From Micavibrio_B sp964633355 (GTDB lineage Bacteria; Pseudomonadota; Alphaproteobacteria; Micavibrionales; Micavibrionaceae), in NCBI GenBank assembly GCA_964633355.1, contig CAZWGO010000008.1, positions 1 to 64,000 on the forward strand: a stretch of 64,000 nucleotides of DNA, written 5' to 3'. Every line of letters begins with the position of its first letter. The first letter of the stretch is position 1. The translations under genes and the position numbers were made by a program. Positions 8,349 to 17,382 of this stretch are shown here, piece after piece. A model generated the notes under the pieces. The model searched no databases. It was given only the letters and a program-made list of their open reading frames with translations, and was not told the DNA's origin.

Positions 8349-9137
8349 TCAGTATTCGACTTTCAATTTCAGCCCGTCATAAGCAGGCTTTATGGTTGAT
8401 GGAAGCGTATTCAAAAGCGTTCTATAATCCGCATTCGCTTTCATGTGCGTTAAATAAATCTGTTTGGCCTTGATCTTTTGATTGTATTTTTGAATCGTGC
8501 CCAAGCTCATATGTATGATCGGATTTTCAACATGCAAATTTGCTCCGTCAACGATCCATGTGTCGATTCCCTGAAGACAATTGAGCGCTTTGTCGTTGAG
8601 CGAAATTACGTCTGTCGAATATGCTATATTGCCAAAACGGAAACCAACCGTATCCATGCCGCCATGCTCTTGGATGAAAGGTATAAATGATATATCGCCG
8701 ATGGTCTGGATTTTACCGAAATCATTTTCATTCCAGATATTCGGGTCAACGATTGGCGGATATATAGGCGAAACTTGTTTAAAAACATGAGGAAACCGCC
8801 CTCTGATATCGTCATAGGTGGATTGCAATAGGTAAATCGGCATGCGGTTTTTCGTACGATCATATAAAGCTTTTAAATCATCCATGCCATTGACATGATC
8901 GCCATGAGCATGAGTATACAAAACGGCATCGATAGCGCTGATGTTTTCCCGGTTGATCTGACTGCGGAAATCAGGTCCTGAATCAACAACGACAGTCGTG
9001 CTTTCCGTGCGCACGCAAATCGAAGGCCGTGTCCGAATATTCTTCGGCTCCGATGGATCGCAATCGCCCCAGACATTGCCAATTCTCGGAACGCCTTGGG
9101 AATCTCCGCATCCTAAAATAATTAGCTCGGCTTGCAT
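8349..9137 (-). CDS. MBL-fold metal-dependent hydrolase, PhnP-like
   Basis: 262 residues with the metallo-beta-lactamase motif THAHGDHVNGMDD near residue 75, a downstream Asp (YSTDVISL) and a C-terminal His (LTHMKAN). The N-terminal GCGDSQGVPRIG segment and overall layout match the PhnP-like hydrolases that travel with tatD in alphaproteobacteria; those related to PhnP are phosphodiesterases. The 5' end overlaps tatD by 16 bp. The substrate is unknown. Confidence 0.88.
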   Translation of the reverse strand: MQAELIILGCGDSQGVPRIGNVWGDCDPSEPKNIRTRPSICVRTESTTVVVDSGPDFRSQINRENISAIDAVLYTHAHGDHVNGMDDLKALYDRTKNRMPIYLLQSTYDDIRGRFPHVFKQVSPIYPPIVDPNIWNENDFGKIQTIGDISFIPFIQEHGGMDTVGFRFGNIAYSTDVISLNDKALNCLQGIDTWIVDGANLHVENPIIHMSLGTIQKYNQKIKAKQIYLTHMKANADYRTLLNTLPSTIKPAYDGLKLKVEY

Positions 9138-9931
9138 TTGTTAAACAATCGATAAAAATTCTCTTTGGTAATACGCGCCATTTCCTCTGGCGCAACGCCA
9201 TGGATTTCGGCTAAACGCGCGCCGGTATGAATAACATAGGCAGGCTGGTTCATTTTTCCACGGTAAGGTTCGGGCGCTAGATATGGCGCATCGGTTTCAA
9301 CCAAAAGACGGTCAAGCGGCACTTCTTTGGCAATGGCGCGAAGCTCTTCTGATTTTTTGAAGGTAATCATACCGGAGAAAGACAAATGAAAGCCAAGTTC
9401 CAAAGCCTCTATTCCCATTTTGGGACTGGAAGAAAAGCAGTGCATAATCCCGCGCAATTTTCCGGCTTGTCCCTTCCCGCCCGTTTCTTCACGGATCAGG
9501 CGGATGATATCGTCATCAGCTTCGCGGGCATGAACAACCAAGGGCAAATCGGTTTCTAAACAAACCTGAATATGTTTGCGAAAAGACGCCTGCTGATCGT
9601 TGCGATCGGCAAAATCATAATAGTAATCGAGGCCGCTTTCGCCGACGCCGACGATTTTATCATTGGCATTTATCTTGGCAACAATATCGGTAACTGAGAG
9701 GGTTTTTTCTGCTTCCACGCTCGCATCATGCGGATGCGTACCAATCGTGCACCAGACATTCTTATGCGGCTCGATGGCTGCTAAAATAGTTGGTAGTTCT
9801 TCAACGATACGACAATTGATAACCAGCATGGCTTCAACGCCAGCTTCAGCCGCATTGGCGATCAACTGATCCGGCGTGCCAAGCTCGGCGATCTTGTCAT
9901 GCGTGATGTGGCAATGTGAATCGACCCACAT
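9122..9931 (-). CDS. tatD: TatD-family metal-dependent deoxyribonuclease
   Basis: 269-residue TIM-barrel hydrolase. Metal ligands are visible in order: DSHCH at residues 4-8, the GESGLDYY Glu, VVHAREA, MHCFSSS, and VETDAPYLAP near residue 205. Family members act as 3'-5' DNases in repair or D-aminoacyl hydrolases. It sits between the EamA half-transporter and the MBL gene with tiny gaps or overlaps, so it is part of the metG operon. Confidence 0.92.
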   Translation of the reverse strand: MWVDSHCHITHDKIAELGTPDQLIANAAEAGVEAMLVINCRIVEELPTILAAIEPHKNVWCTIGTHPHDASVEAEKTLSVTDIVAKINANDKIVGVGESGLDYYYDFADRNDQQASFRKHIQVCLETDLPLVVHAREADDDIIRLIREETGGKGQAGKLRGIMHCFSSSPKMGIEALELGFHLSFSGMITFKKSEELRAIAKEVPLDRLLVETDAPYLAPEPYRGKMNQPAYVIHTGARLAEIHGVAPEEMARITKENFYRLFNKCKPS

Positions 9932-9933
9932 GA

Positions 9934-10386
9934 TTAACTCTTCATAAGGATAAGCGTAACGCCGGAGAAAATCAGCAGCCCGCCCAATAAAGTATACAAA
10001 TTGACACCGCTCTCTTTAAAAATAAGCCATGAAAAAAGCACGACAAATATCGGGTAGGAAATTTCGATGATATTGGCCAGAGATGCGTTTTTCATCTGGA
10101 TACTGCTGAAGATCAACGCATTACCTGCAATAAAGGCAGCTACAGCAATCGCAAGAGCGCCTGTCATGGCAGGTTCTTGAATTAGCTTTAACTGCGCCTT
10201 TAAATCGCCGCGCCCAGCCATGAAGAAGATAAAATATGCAATCGCCTGTGGAATAACCATGAATGTCAGGAGGAGAAATGGGTTCAATCCACCCTTCAGG
10301 GCTCTATCGACATAAGCATAACCAAGGCCCCAAGAAATGGCCGATCCTAAGGCTAGGAAAAACCAAAGATTTGCCGCTAAGTTCAT
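9934..10386 (-). CDS. Half-size EamA/DMT-type membrane protein
   Basis: 150 residues with about five hydrophobic helices (starting at residues 6, 37, 72, 105 and 132) and a terminal helix LYTLLGGLLIFSGVTLILM that is characteristic of the EamA repeat. Normal EamA transporters have two such repeats in about 300 residues; this has one and would have to dimerise. Its start overlaps the metG stop (ATGA, 10383-10386), and tatD follows 2 bp after its stop. Cargo unknown. Confidence 0.8.
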   Translation of the reverse strand: MNLAANLWFFLALGSAISWGLGYAYVDRALKGGLNPFLLLTFMVIPQAIAYFIFFMAGRGDLKAQLKLIQEPAMTGALAIAVAAFIAGNALIFSSIQMKNASLANIIEISYPIFVVLFSWLIFKESGVNLYTLLGGLLIFSGVTLILMKS

Positions 10387-11933
10387 TTTGTCTCACTAAC
10401 TTCAATACGCGGGAAAATGCCTTGTGGCTGCGGAATTACAGTTCCAGCTTTCAGTGCGTGGTTCGGTGACAGGAATTCAAAGCTCCGCTCGCCTTGCGGA
10501 ATTTCAAGCTGGTCTAAAAATCTTGAAGCCGAGTCCGGCATATAAGGTTGGATCAACAAGCCCAGGCAGCGGATGGTTTCGCACAGGACATATAAAACCG
10601 TGCCCATGCGAACCGGATCTGTTTTGCGCAATCCCCACGGCGCCTGGGTATCGATATAAGCATTGGCTTCATTGACGACTTGCCAGATGGCCTCCAGCGA
10701 TTTGTGAAAGCGCTGAATATCTAGCTCGTTACGCACGGTTTGGATCGTCGTTATTTGGGCTAACTCCAGAAGCTTTTTATCTTCCGCTGTAAGGTCGGAA
10801 GGTTCAGGTATTTTCGCTTCGCAGTTTTTGTAAATGAACGACAATGTACGCTGCGATAAATTACCAAGGCCGTTGGCCAGATCGTTATTGATGCGGTTTA
10901 AAGCTTGCGAATGAGAGAAGTCACCATCTGAACCAAACGGCACTTCACGCATCAGGAAATAACGCGATTGATCGACACCGTATTGATCGACCAGATCGGC
11001 AGGCGCGATGACATTGCCGACAGATTTCGACATTTTCTGACCTTCAATCGTCCACCAGCCATGAGCAAAGACGCGCTGCGGCGGCAGCAAATCCGCCGCC
11101 ATTAAAAACGCAGGCCAGTATACAGCGTGGAAACGGAGAATATCTTTACCGACCATATGAGTTACATTCGGCCAGAAAGTTTTGAAGTCCTCGCTATTTA
11201 TATCCGGATAACCGGTAGCGGTTAAATAATTGGTGAGCGCATCGATCCACACATACATAACATGCTTCTCATTGCCCGGAACCGGAACGCCCCAGTTAAA
11301 TGTCGTACGACTGACCGATAAATCTTTAAGGCCGCCTTTGACAAAGCTTTTGACTTCGTTGAAACGCGCTTCCGGCATAACGAAAGTCGGGTTTTCTTCG
11401 TAGAATTTAAGGAGCTTGGCTTCCCAAGCAGATAAGCGGAAGAAATAGCTCTCCTCTTCCATCCATTCAACTTCGGCTCCCGATGGCGCGATCTTTTTGC
11501 CATTCGGGCCTTCGGTCAATTCGTCTTCACCGTAATAGGCTTCGTCGCGTACCGCGTACCATCCGGCATATTTATCGAGATAAATCTCGCCCTTTTCAAC
11601 GAGCGTATTCCAAAGCGCCTGGCAGGCTTTTTTATGGCGCTCTTCGGTCGTGCGGATAAAATCGTCATTCGAATAATTCATCAATCCGACAAGGTCGCGG
11701 AAATTCTGCGAGACTTTATCTGTAAAGCTTTGCGGATCGATACCCGCCTTCTCTGCGGCTTGCGCGACTTTCAAACCGTGCTCATCAGTTCCGGTCAGAA
11801 ATTTGACCTTATAACCATCGAGGCGTTTGAAACGCGCGAGGATATCACAAGCGATCGTTGTATAGGTATGACCCAGATGCGGCTTATCGTTCACATAGTA
11901 GATAGGCGTCGTGATGTAAAAACTTTTAGACAT
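10383..11933 (-). CDS. metG: Methionyl-tRNA synthetase
   Basis: Class I synthetase that charges tRNA-Met. The HIGH-type motif is HLGHTYTT near residue 20 and the KMSKS loop is QKMSKSVGN near residue 300. The connective domain around residues 120-160 lacks the paired cysteines of the zinc-knuckle type, and there is no C-terminal EMAP-like tRNA-binding domain; the 516-residue size matches this shorter form. ATG 11933 is the start; an in-frame TTG lies at 11942. It overlaps the holB stop by 8 bp. Confidence 0.96.
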   Translation of the reverse strand: MSKSFYITTPIYYVNDKPHLGHTYTTIACDILARFKRLDGYKVKFLTGTDEHGLKVAQAAEKAGIDPQSFTDKVSQNFRDLVGLMNYSNDDFIRTTEERHKKACQALWNTLVEKGEIYLDKYAGWYAVRDEAYYGEDELTEGPNGKKIAPSGAEVEWMEEESYFFRLSAWEAKLLKFYEENPTFVMPEARFNEVKSFVKGGLKDLSVSRTTFNWGVPVPGNEKHVMYVWIDALTNYLTATGYPDINSEDFKTFWPNVTHMVGKDILRFHAVYWPAFLMAADLLPPQRVFAHGWWTIEGQKMSKSVGNVIAPADLVDQYGVDQSRYFLMREVPFGSDGDFSHSQALNRINNDLANGLGNLSQRTLSFIYKNCEAKIPEPSDLTAEDKKLLELAQITTIQTVRNELDIQRFHKSLEAIWQVVNEANAYIDTQAPWGLRKTDPVRMGTVLYVLCETIRCLGLLIQPYMPDSASRFLDQLEIPQGERSFEFLSPNHALKAGTVIPQPQGIFPRIEVSETK

Positions 11934-13083
11934 TGTTCTCAAAGATCGTAAAGGCGCCCATCACGGCAAATCTTTTATCGAGATTACCTGTGTGGATGCG
12001 GGTGAAATGCTCCTTAAGGGTGTCGCAAATTTGCAGCCATCCGGCAAGGGAAACCTCTTGTCCTATCGCCGAAAAGTCTTTTAAAGCAGGCGGAATGGAT
12101 AATCCCGCTGCTTTGGCCTTTAAAAGGGTTGAGCAAACCCAGAGCAGATATTCCTGAAATGCGCGCTGCGCTTCCGGCGTTGCGCCCTTGCCCATGGCTT
12201 CAGAGAAATATTGTATCTTAACCCAATCGAGTTTTGGCCAACCAGCCAAGAGCTCGGCTGTTTGCTTGATGACTTCCATATTCTTGCCATCAGCATATTC
12301 AACAGCGCGCCCCAAACTGCCTTCTGCCATGCCGATAACTAATTCTTTGTCATCTTTGCCCAGTTTTGGATTTACGCGGGATAGAAAATCGATCAGCAGC
12401 TGATTATCGAGCGGATAAAAATTGATCAGTGATGAACGCGAGAAAATAGTCGGTAACAGCGCGCCCGGCCTATGCGTCACCAAAATAAGAAGCGATTTTT
12501 CCGGCGGCTCTTCCAGAATTTTTAAAATCGAGTTCTGGCTATTGCGGTTCATCGTATCGGCATCATCGACAATCACGATACGCCAGCCGCCATCGATCGC
12601 AGGCGTTTTGCGCATAAACGGCGCGATGCGCCGAATTTCATCCACGCTGACTTCCGTTTTGCGGCGGTCTTTTTTTTCGTCATAAAGACGTTCGATAGTT
12701 AAAAGATCCGGATGACCAGCAGAAGCGACCTTGCTGAAAACCTGATCCTTGCTATCGACATTTAAATCTTTGGCTATTGCCGGCTCGTCACCGAACATAC
12801 TCGGCCCTGCTAACGCGTTATTATATTCATCTTCTGCCGATTTCAAAAGATAACGCGCAAGGCGAAAAGCCATCGTTGCCTTGCCGATGCCTTGCGGCCC
12901 GGCAAAAATAATCGCATGCGGGTGACGTCCGCCCTGGAAAAGATCGAGGAGTTTTTGCTCGATATCAGCATGCCCGATTAGTAGATGCTGCGCTCTCGGC
13001 TCGGGGTTCTCAAACAATTCCGCTGTTGTGTCCGGCACAAAATCATCGTCTTCAAGATCTTCTTCAAAGTCATCAAACAGCAT
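11926..13083 (-). CDS. holB: DNA polymerase III subunit delta'
   Basis: Clamp-loader AAA+ subunit. The P-loop GPQGIGKATMA is near residue 60, the Asp-rich VIVDDADTMN segment is near residue 165, and LKILEEPP follows shortly after. About 35 acidic residues precede the AAA+ core. ATG 13083 is preferred over ATG 13119 because it limits the overlap with tmk to 11 bp. tmk-holB is a near-universal pair; both supply replication. Confidence 0.92.
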   Translation of the reverse strand: MLFDDFEEDLEDDDFVPDTTAELFENPEPRAQHLLIGHADIEQKLLDLFQGGRHPHAIIFAGPQGIGKATMAFRLARYLLKSAEDEYNNALAGPSMFGDEPAIAKDLNVDSKDQVFSKVASAGHPDLLTIERLYDEKKDRRKTEVSVDEIRRIAPFMRKTPAIDGGWRIVIVDDADTMNRNSQNSILKILEEPPEKSLLILVTHRPGALLPTIFSRSSLINFYPLDNQLLIDFLSRVNPKLGKDDKELVIGMAEGSLGRAVEYADGKNMEVIKQTAELLAGWPKLDWVKIQYFSEAMGKGATPEAQRAFQEYLLWVCSTLLKAKAAGLSIPPALKDFSAIGQEVSLAGWLQICDTLKEHFTRIHTGNLDKRFAVMGAFTIFENNV

Positions 13084-13732
13084 TGTCGATAACCTCTTTA
13101 ATCTTTGCAAAAATATCATCCAGCGATTGTGCCGCGTCTATAACATGGCAACGCTTAGGATTGGCTTCGGCAATTTTCAGGAAACCTTGCCGCATGCGTT
13201 CATGAAAAGAGAAATCTAGTTTTTCGAATTTATCTTCCGTGGATTCGGCGCCTGATGCTTTGCCTTTTTGCGACATGGATCGCGCCAAGCCATCTTTCAC
13301 CGGAAGATCGAAGATGAATGTCACATCGGGTTCGAATTTATTGACCATCAGATCGTCAAGCGCCTCAATGGTTTCAAGGTCAAAGCCATGACCATAACCT
13401 TGATAGGCACGGGTTGAGTCCGTGAAACGGTCGCAAATAACGATCTTGCCGTGGTGAAGACTTGGCTTAATTAGATTCTCGATATGCATCTGACGCGCAG
13501 CGAAAAATAAAGCCACCTCTGCCATCGGAGTCCAGTTACCACCATCCCGCTGAACGAGAAGGTCGCGGATTTTCTCGGCTTCCGGCGTGCCGCCCGGCTC
13601 GCGGGTTAAAACAACCTCGAAACCTTTAGCTTCGAGATACTCAAGCAGCTTTTTCGCCTGCGTCGTTTTACCGGCCCCCTCTCCACCTTCGAGGGTAATA
13701 AAAAGCCCATTTTTCAGTACTTTAGAGTTCAT
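13073..13732 (-). CDS. tmk: Thymidylate kinase
   Basis: Phosphorylates dTMP to dTDP. The P-loop EGGEGAGKTTQ lies at about residues 15-25, the DR motif in ICDRFTDSTRAYQG near residue 100, and the LID region follows around residue 150. An insertion of about 10 residues (KASGAESTEDKFE) enlarges the LID region. 219 residues is normal. First gene of the tmk-holB-metG run. Confidence 0.96.
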   Translation of the reverse strand: MNSKVLKNGLFITLEGGEGAGKTTQAKKLLEYLEAKGFEVVLTREPGGTPEAEKIRDLLVQRDGGNWTPMAEVALFFAARQMHIENLIKPSLHHGKIVICDRFTDSTRAYQGYGHGFDLETIEALDDLMVNKFEPDVTFIFDLPVKDGLARSMSQKGKASGAESTEDKFEKLDFSFHERMRQGFLKIAEANPKRCHVIDAAQSLDDIFAKIKEVIDNAV

Positions 13733-13826
13733 GTTTCTTTTTTAACATCTTAAAGTTTTGGGTCTATTAAAAATATGTTGACATAATATATATCAGATTG
13801 TATCAGTCCTTCTTAGAGGAATTATT

Positions 13827-14219
13827 ATGAGCAAGAAGTCAGACATAGCAGCAGCTGTTTTGGTCTTAGGTACTATAGGATCATTAATTACCATAGAACA
13901 AATTAGCGAATCCCAACGGGAGGAATCTGATATTTTTAGTAAAGTTGCCAGGCCAATAGCTTTAGCCTATGCTGATCGAACACTTAAACATCTAAAAACC
14001 AATCCTGATCGCCCACTTTTACCTGAGCCTTTTAGAATAAATGACCGAGATTTTACAATGTCATTTAATTCGATAGTTTTAACCCCCGTTAGTAAAGAAG
14101 ACACATCTCAAAACTGTAAACGTATTGAAGTGCAGTATTATAGTGGAGGAACTACGCTTACAGAAAATGCCATCTCAGGCTTAGCTTATTCAAAACCCTT
14201 TGATTGCAAACTTGTTTAA
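13827..14219 (+). CDS. Unrecognised protein with an N-terminal hydrophobic segment
   Basis: 130 residues: a hydrophobic stretch at about residues 7-22 (IAAAVLVLGTIGSLIT) and a soluble domain with two cysteines (about 112 and 127) that could pair outside the cytoplasm. AGAGGA precedes ATG 13827, and TTGACA (13778) lies upstream. It is transcribed against the minus-strand block, and its TAA (14217-14219) overlaps the dacC stop codon on the other strand. Codon use looks more AT-rich than its neighbours. No family recognised. Confidence 0.6.
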   Translation: MSKKSDIAAAVLVLGTIGSLITIEQISESQREESDIFSKVARPIALAYADRTLKHLKTNPDRPLLPEPFRINDRDFTMSFNSIVLTPVSKEDTSQNCKRIEVQYYSGGTTLTENAISGLAYSKPFDCKLV

Positions 14220-15358
14220 GAGTATTTAGGCGTTCCCACGATACGGATCAGGAATTTTTCCAGCGTCCGCGCGAACATCCCTTTTTCTTCGACAGGCGCC
14301 GCTGTGATGAGCGGAATTTCCTGTGTCGGGAGATTTGGAATCGTAATCACCAACTTGCCAACTTTTTCGCCTGGTTTCACGGGTGCTTTCAACGGCGTTG
14401 AATAAGATGCCTGAACTTTTACTTCGGCACCTGCCATTTGCGGCAATGTCATTTTGACATTCTCGGCAACGGTCAACGGCACTTTGGTTTGCAAGCCAAG
14501 AACAACATCGGCTTCTGCATAGATTTTACCTTTTTTAGCGATCTCGACGTTTTTGAAATTGCGCAACGTCCAGTCCATTAACTTACGGCTTTCATCGGCG
14601 CGTTCCTGCATGCTTTTTGTACCGTTGATAACAAGGATGACACGACGGCCATTCATGACGGCAGAGCCGATGACGCCATAGCCTGCTTCTTCAGCATGGC
14701 CGGTTTTAACACCGTCCGTTCCCGGGTAAGAATAAAGCAGCGGGTTGCGATTGCCTTGCTTGATATTATTGTAGGTAAAATCTTTCATCGAATAGATCGG
14801 GTATTCTTCCGGATAGTCATGGATCAAAGCACGCGCCATGATGGCCAAATCGCGCGGGGTCGAATAATGCTCAGGGTCCGGCCAGCCGCTCGCATTGACG
14901 AAATGGCTGTTTTTCATGCCAAGCTCAGCCGCTTTTTTATTCAGCATTTCTGCGAACGACTCTTCGGTTCCGGCAATGCCTTCGGCCAGAACGATACAGG
15001 CATCGTTACCGGATTGGATAATGACTCCATGAAGCAAATCTGAAACTGAGATAGGCTTATTTATATCGACATAGGTTTTGGAACCTTGCATGCGCCAAGC
15101 TTTTTCACTCACCGGCAGTTCTTGCTCCATTGAAATCGTACCGCTTTTGACAGCATCGAACGCAACCATCGATGTCAAAACTTTCGACATCGACGATGTC
15201 GCCATTCTTACATCGGCGTCTTTATCGTACAACACCGCGCCCGTTTCATAGTCCATAGCAAAGGCCTGCGTTGCCAATGTCGTTGGCGGCTCAAGCGCGA
15301 GAGCTGGGGATGAAGCCAAGAGAAGAACCGATAGGAAAGAAAGAAGCTTTATTTTCAT
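14216..15358 (-). CDS. dacC: D-alanyl-D-alanine carboxypeptidase (PBP5/6 type)
   Basis: Trims the terminal D-Ala from peptidoglycan pentapeptides in the periplasm. The signal peptide ends near residue 21 (SPALA). The penicillin-binding motifs are in order: SMSK near residue 58, SGN near residue 116, KTG near residue 220. A C-terminal beta-rich domain and a final helix (FARTLEKFLIRIV) for membrane attachment follow, giving the normal 380 residues. It lies in a cell-wall cluster with rlpA, mltB and ydcF. The exact paralogue letter is uncertain. Confidence 0.92.
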   Translation of the reverse strand: MKIKLLSFLSVLLLASSPALALEPPTTLATQAFAMDYETGAVLYDKDADVRMATSSMSKVLTSMVAFDAVKSGTISMEQELPVSEKAWRMQGSKTYVDINKPISVSDLLHGVIIQSGNDACIVLAEGIAGTEESFAEMLNKKAAELGMKNSHFVNASGWPDPEHYSTPRDLAIMARALIHDYPEEYPIYSMKDFTYNNIKQGNRNPLLYSYPGTDGVKTGHAEEAGYGVIGSAVMNGRRVILVINGTKSMQERADESRKLMDWTLRNFKNVEIAKKGKIYAEADVVLGLQTKVPLTVAENVKMTLPQMAGAEVKVQASYSTPLKAPVKPGEKVGKLVITIPNLPTQEIPLITAAPVEEKGMFARTLEKFLIRIVGTPKYS

Positions 15359-15374
15359 GAATTATTTCCGAGAT

Positions 15375-16343
15375 TTATTGAACAACAATGATGGCATCAG
15401 ATTGACCGCCTGCCAAAACGCGGTTTAGAACACTATCTGCATTCTGGACGCTGCCTAGCGGGCCAAGCTTTACTTTATATAAAGTACGTCCGCTGTAATT
15501 AACAGGCTCAACTTTCGCATTGGCGTAAGAACTTAGACGCATGGCAAGACGGTTGGCGTTATCCGCGCTGCCAAAAGCACCAGCCTGAATGTAGATATTA
15601 TTTGAGGTTACAGGTTGCTGCGTGACAACCGGATCAGGATAAAAATTGCCTTGGTTTAAATGGCCGGGTACAGGCCCGTCGGCAGTAGCCGCATAAACCG
15701 GCGGAACAACAGGCGCGTTTGACGCCACCTGATAAGAACCCTGCATATATTGCTTGTAGCTATCCGGCAATCTTCCTGTCTGGTTCATAACGACCTCGAC
15801 ACCATTGGTTTTTACCCCGTTGCGTGCAGCAGCTGCGATTGCCTTGCTTTCTGCCGGTAACAATTCAATTTTTACCTTGGCGGTGCCTGGGCCTATCATC
15901 CCAAGATTTTTAGCGGCAAGTTCCGATACATCCATAACGCGGCCTTTGGAAAACGGTCCGCGATCATTTACGCGAACAATCACCGATTTCCCGTTCCCTA
16001 AATTCGTCACGCGAACGAGAGATGGCATTTGCAATGTCCTGTGAGCAGCTGTCATTTCCCGCTGGTCATATCTTTCACCACTAGCCGTTTTGCTGCCGTG
16101 AAAACCCGGCCCGTACCATGAGGCGATGCCCGTTTCAACATACTCATAAGTTTCGCGAGGCGTGTAAGATTGGCCGAGAACCGTATAGGGCTTACCAACC
16201 TTAAAATTACCTTGCTGTGCAAGATAAGTATGACGATCAGAAACTGTTCCTTTAGGCCCCTTTGCCAGATGCGACGCGTATTCAATCTCTGTGCAACCAG
16301 AGAGGCATAAAATCATCAAGGCAAAAGCCAGTATTTTATTCAT
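15375..16343 (-). CDS. rlpA: RlpA-like lipoprotein with SPOR domain
   Basis: Lipobox LSGC at residues 14-17 predicts an outer-membrane lipoprotein. A double-psi beta-barrel covers about residues 70-165 (GIASWYGPGFHGSKTASGE and VRVNDRGPF), with the conserved His and Asp of the lytic transglycosylase type. The last 75 residues form a SPOR domain (IYIQAGAFGSADNANRLA), which binds denuded glycan at division sites. It lies 16 bp upstream of dacC and downstream of mltB. Confidence 0.92.
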   Translation of the reverse strand: MNKILAFALMILCLSGCTEIEYASHLAKGPKGTVSDRHTYLAQQGNFKVGKPYTVLGQSYTPRETYEYVETGIASWYGPGFHGSKTASGERYDQREMTAAHRTLQMPSLVRVTNLGNGKSVIVRVNDRGPFSKGRVMDVSELAAKNLGMIGPGTAKVKIELLPAESKAIAAAARNGVKTNGVEVVMNQTGRLPDSYKQYMQGSYQVASNAPVVPPVYAATADGPVPGHLNQGNFYPDPVVTQQPVTSNNIYIQAGAFGSADNANRLAMRLSSYANAKVEPVNYSGRTLYKVKLGPLGSVQNADSVLNRVLAGGQSDAIIVVQ

Positions 16344-16353
16344 GATCTCTTCC

Positions 16354-17382
16354 CTATTCGTTTAGATGATATTCGGGCGGTTTAGATGGCGTAGCTGATG
16401 AATTAACGCGCCCCGAGGCTATCTGATCGGCCAATTGTCCGACGCTCAAAGCAAAATAGCTGGAATTATTCCATTTCATGATATTGGCCAGATTGGCGTA
16501 TCCTAGATAAGCCTTTCCGTTCGCGCCTTGCGGCACAACGACAAAAGCGCGGATATTAGCATCATTTGGCAACGCGCTGCCATCCACATTGCGAATTCCA
16601 AGCCGCGACCATTCAAACAAAGATTTCGTTATTTTTTTGCCTATCAAAGCTTGGCTAAAATTAGCTGGAAGCTGTATTTGCCTTCCCCAACGCTGGCCGT
16701 AAACCCAGTTACTGCCGGAGAGATAATTGGCCGCCGACGCAAAAGCGTCTTCACGCGTCGTCCAGATGTCTTTATGGCCGTCGCCGTTATAATCGACAGC
16801 AAAGCGTTGCCAGCTCGATGGCATAAACTGAACTTGTCCCATAGCTCCCGCCCATGAGCCTTTAAATTCGCTGCGCTTCACATGGCCATCCTGCAAGATT
16901 TTCAGCGCTTTGATCAACTCGCCTTTGAAATACTCGCCCCTGCGGCCTTCCCAAGCCAAGGTTGCAAGAGATGCAATGATATCAAAGCCGCCGGTATTTT
17001 TACCATAGCTGGTTTCCATGCCCCAGAGCGCGACTACATATTGCGCCTGAACGCCGTATTGCTCTTCGATTTTGCGCAAGACCGTCCAGTTTTCTTGTAT
17101 CAAACGGCGGCCTTCAGCAACGCGCGCTGGCGTAAGAACATTTCTTTGGTATTGATCGAACCCGATCTTTTTTTCGGGTTGCTTGCGGTCAAGTTCGATA
17201 ACACGCTGGATCGGCTGCACGCCTGTAAAAGCGCTATTTAGCGTAGCGTCGGAAATGCCGCGCGATTTTGCTTCGCTTTTGAAATTTACCAGCCAGTCTT
17301 GAAATGTCGCGGCGTGGGCTGCAACAGGCAAAAACAAAAACAAGCTAAATATGCTCGTCAGAAAGGTTTTTTTATAACTCAT
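16354..17382 (-). CDS. mltB: Lytic murein transglycosylase, MltB family
   Basis: Cleaves the glycan strand with formation of 1,6-anhydro-MurNAc. From ATG 17382 the protein has a signal peptide ending at AAHA near residue 23, the MltB core with the catalytic Glu in WGMETSYG near residue 115, and the MGQVQFMPSSW signature. There is no lipobox, so it is probably a soluble periplasmic form. GCGGAAG precedes ATG 17382; a longer frame to 17478 only runs back into ydcF. It overlaps the ydcF stop by 4 bp. Confidence 0.92.
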   Translation of the reverse strand: MSYKKTFLTSIFSLFLFLPVAAHAATFQDWLVNFKSEAKSRGISDATLNSAFTGVQPIQRVIELDRKQPEKKIGFDQYQRNVLTPARVAEGRRLIQENWTVLRKIEEQYGVQAQYVVALWGMETSYGKNTGGFDIIASLATLAWEGRRGEYFKGELIKALKILQDGHVKRSEFKGSWAGAMGQVQFMPSSWQRFAVDYNGDGHKDIWTTREDAFASAANYLSGSNWVYGQRWGRQIQLPANFSQALIGKKITKSLFEWSRLGIRNVDGSALPNDANIRAFVVVPQGANGKAYLGYANLANIMKWNNSSYFALSVGQLADQIASGRVNSSATPSKPPEYHLNE

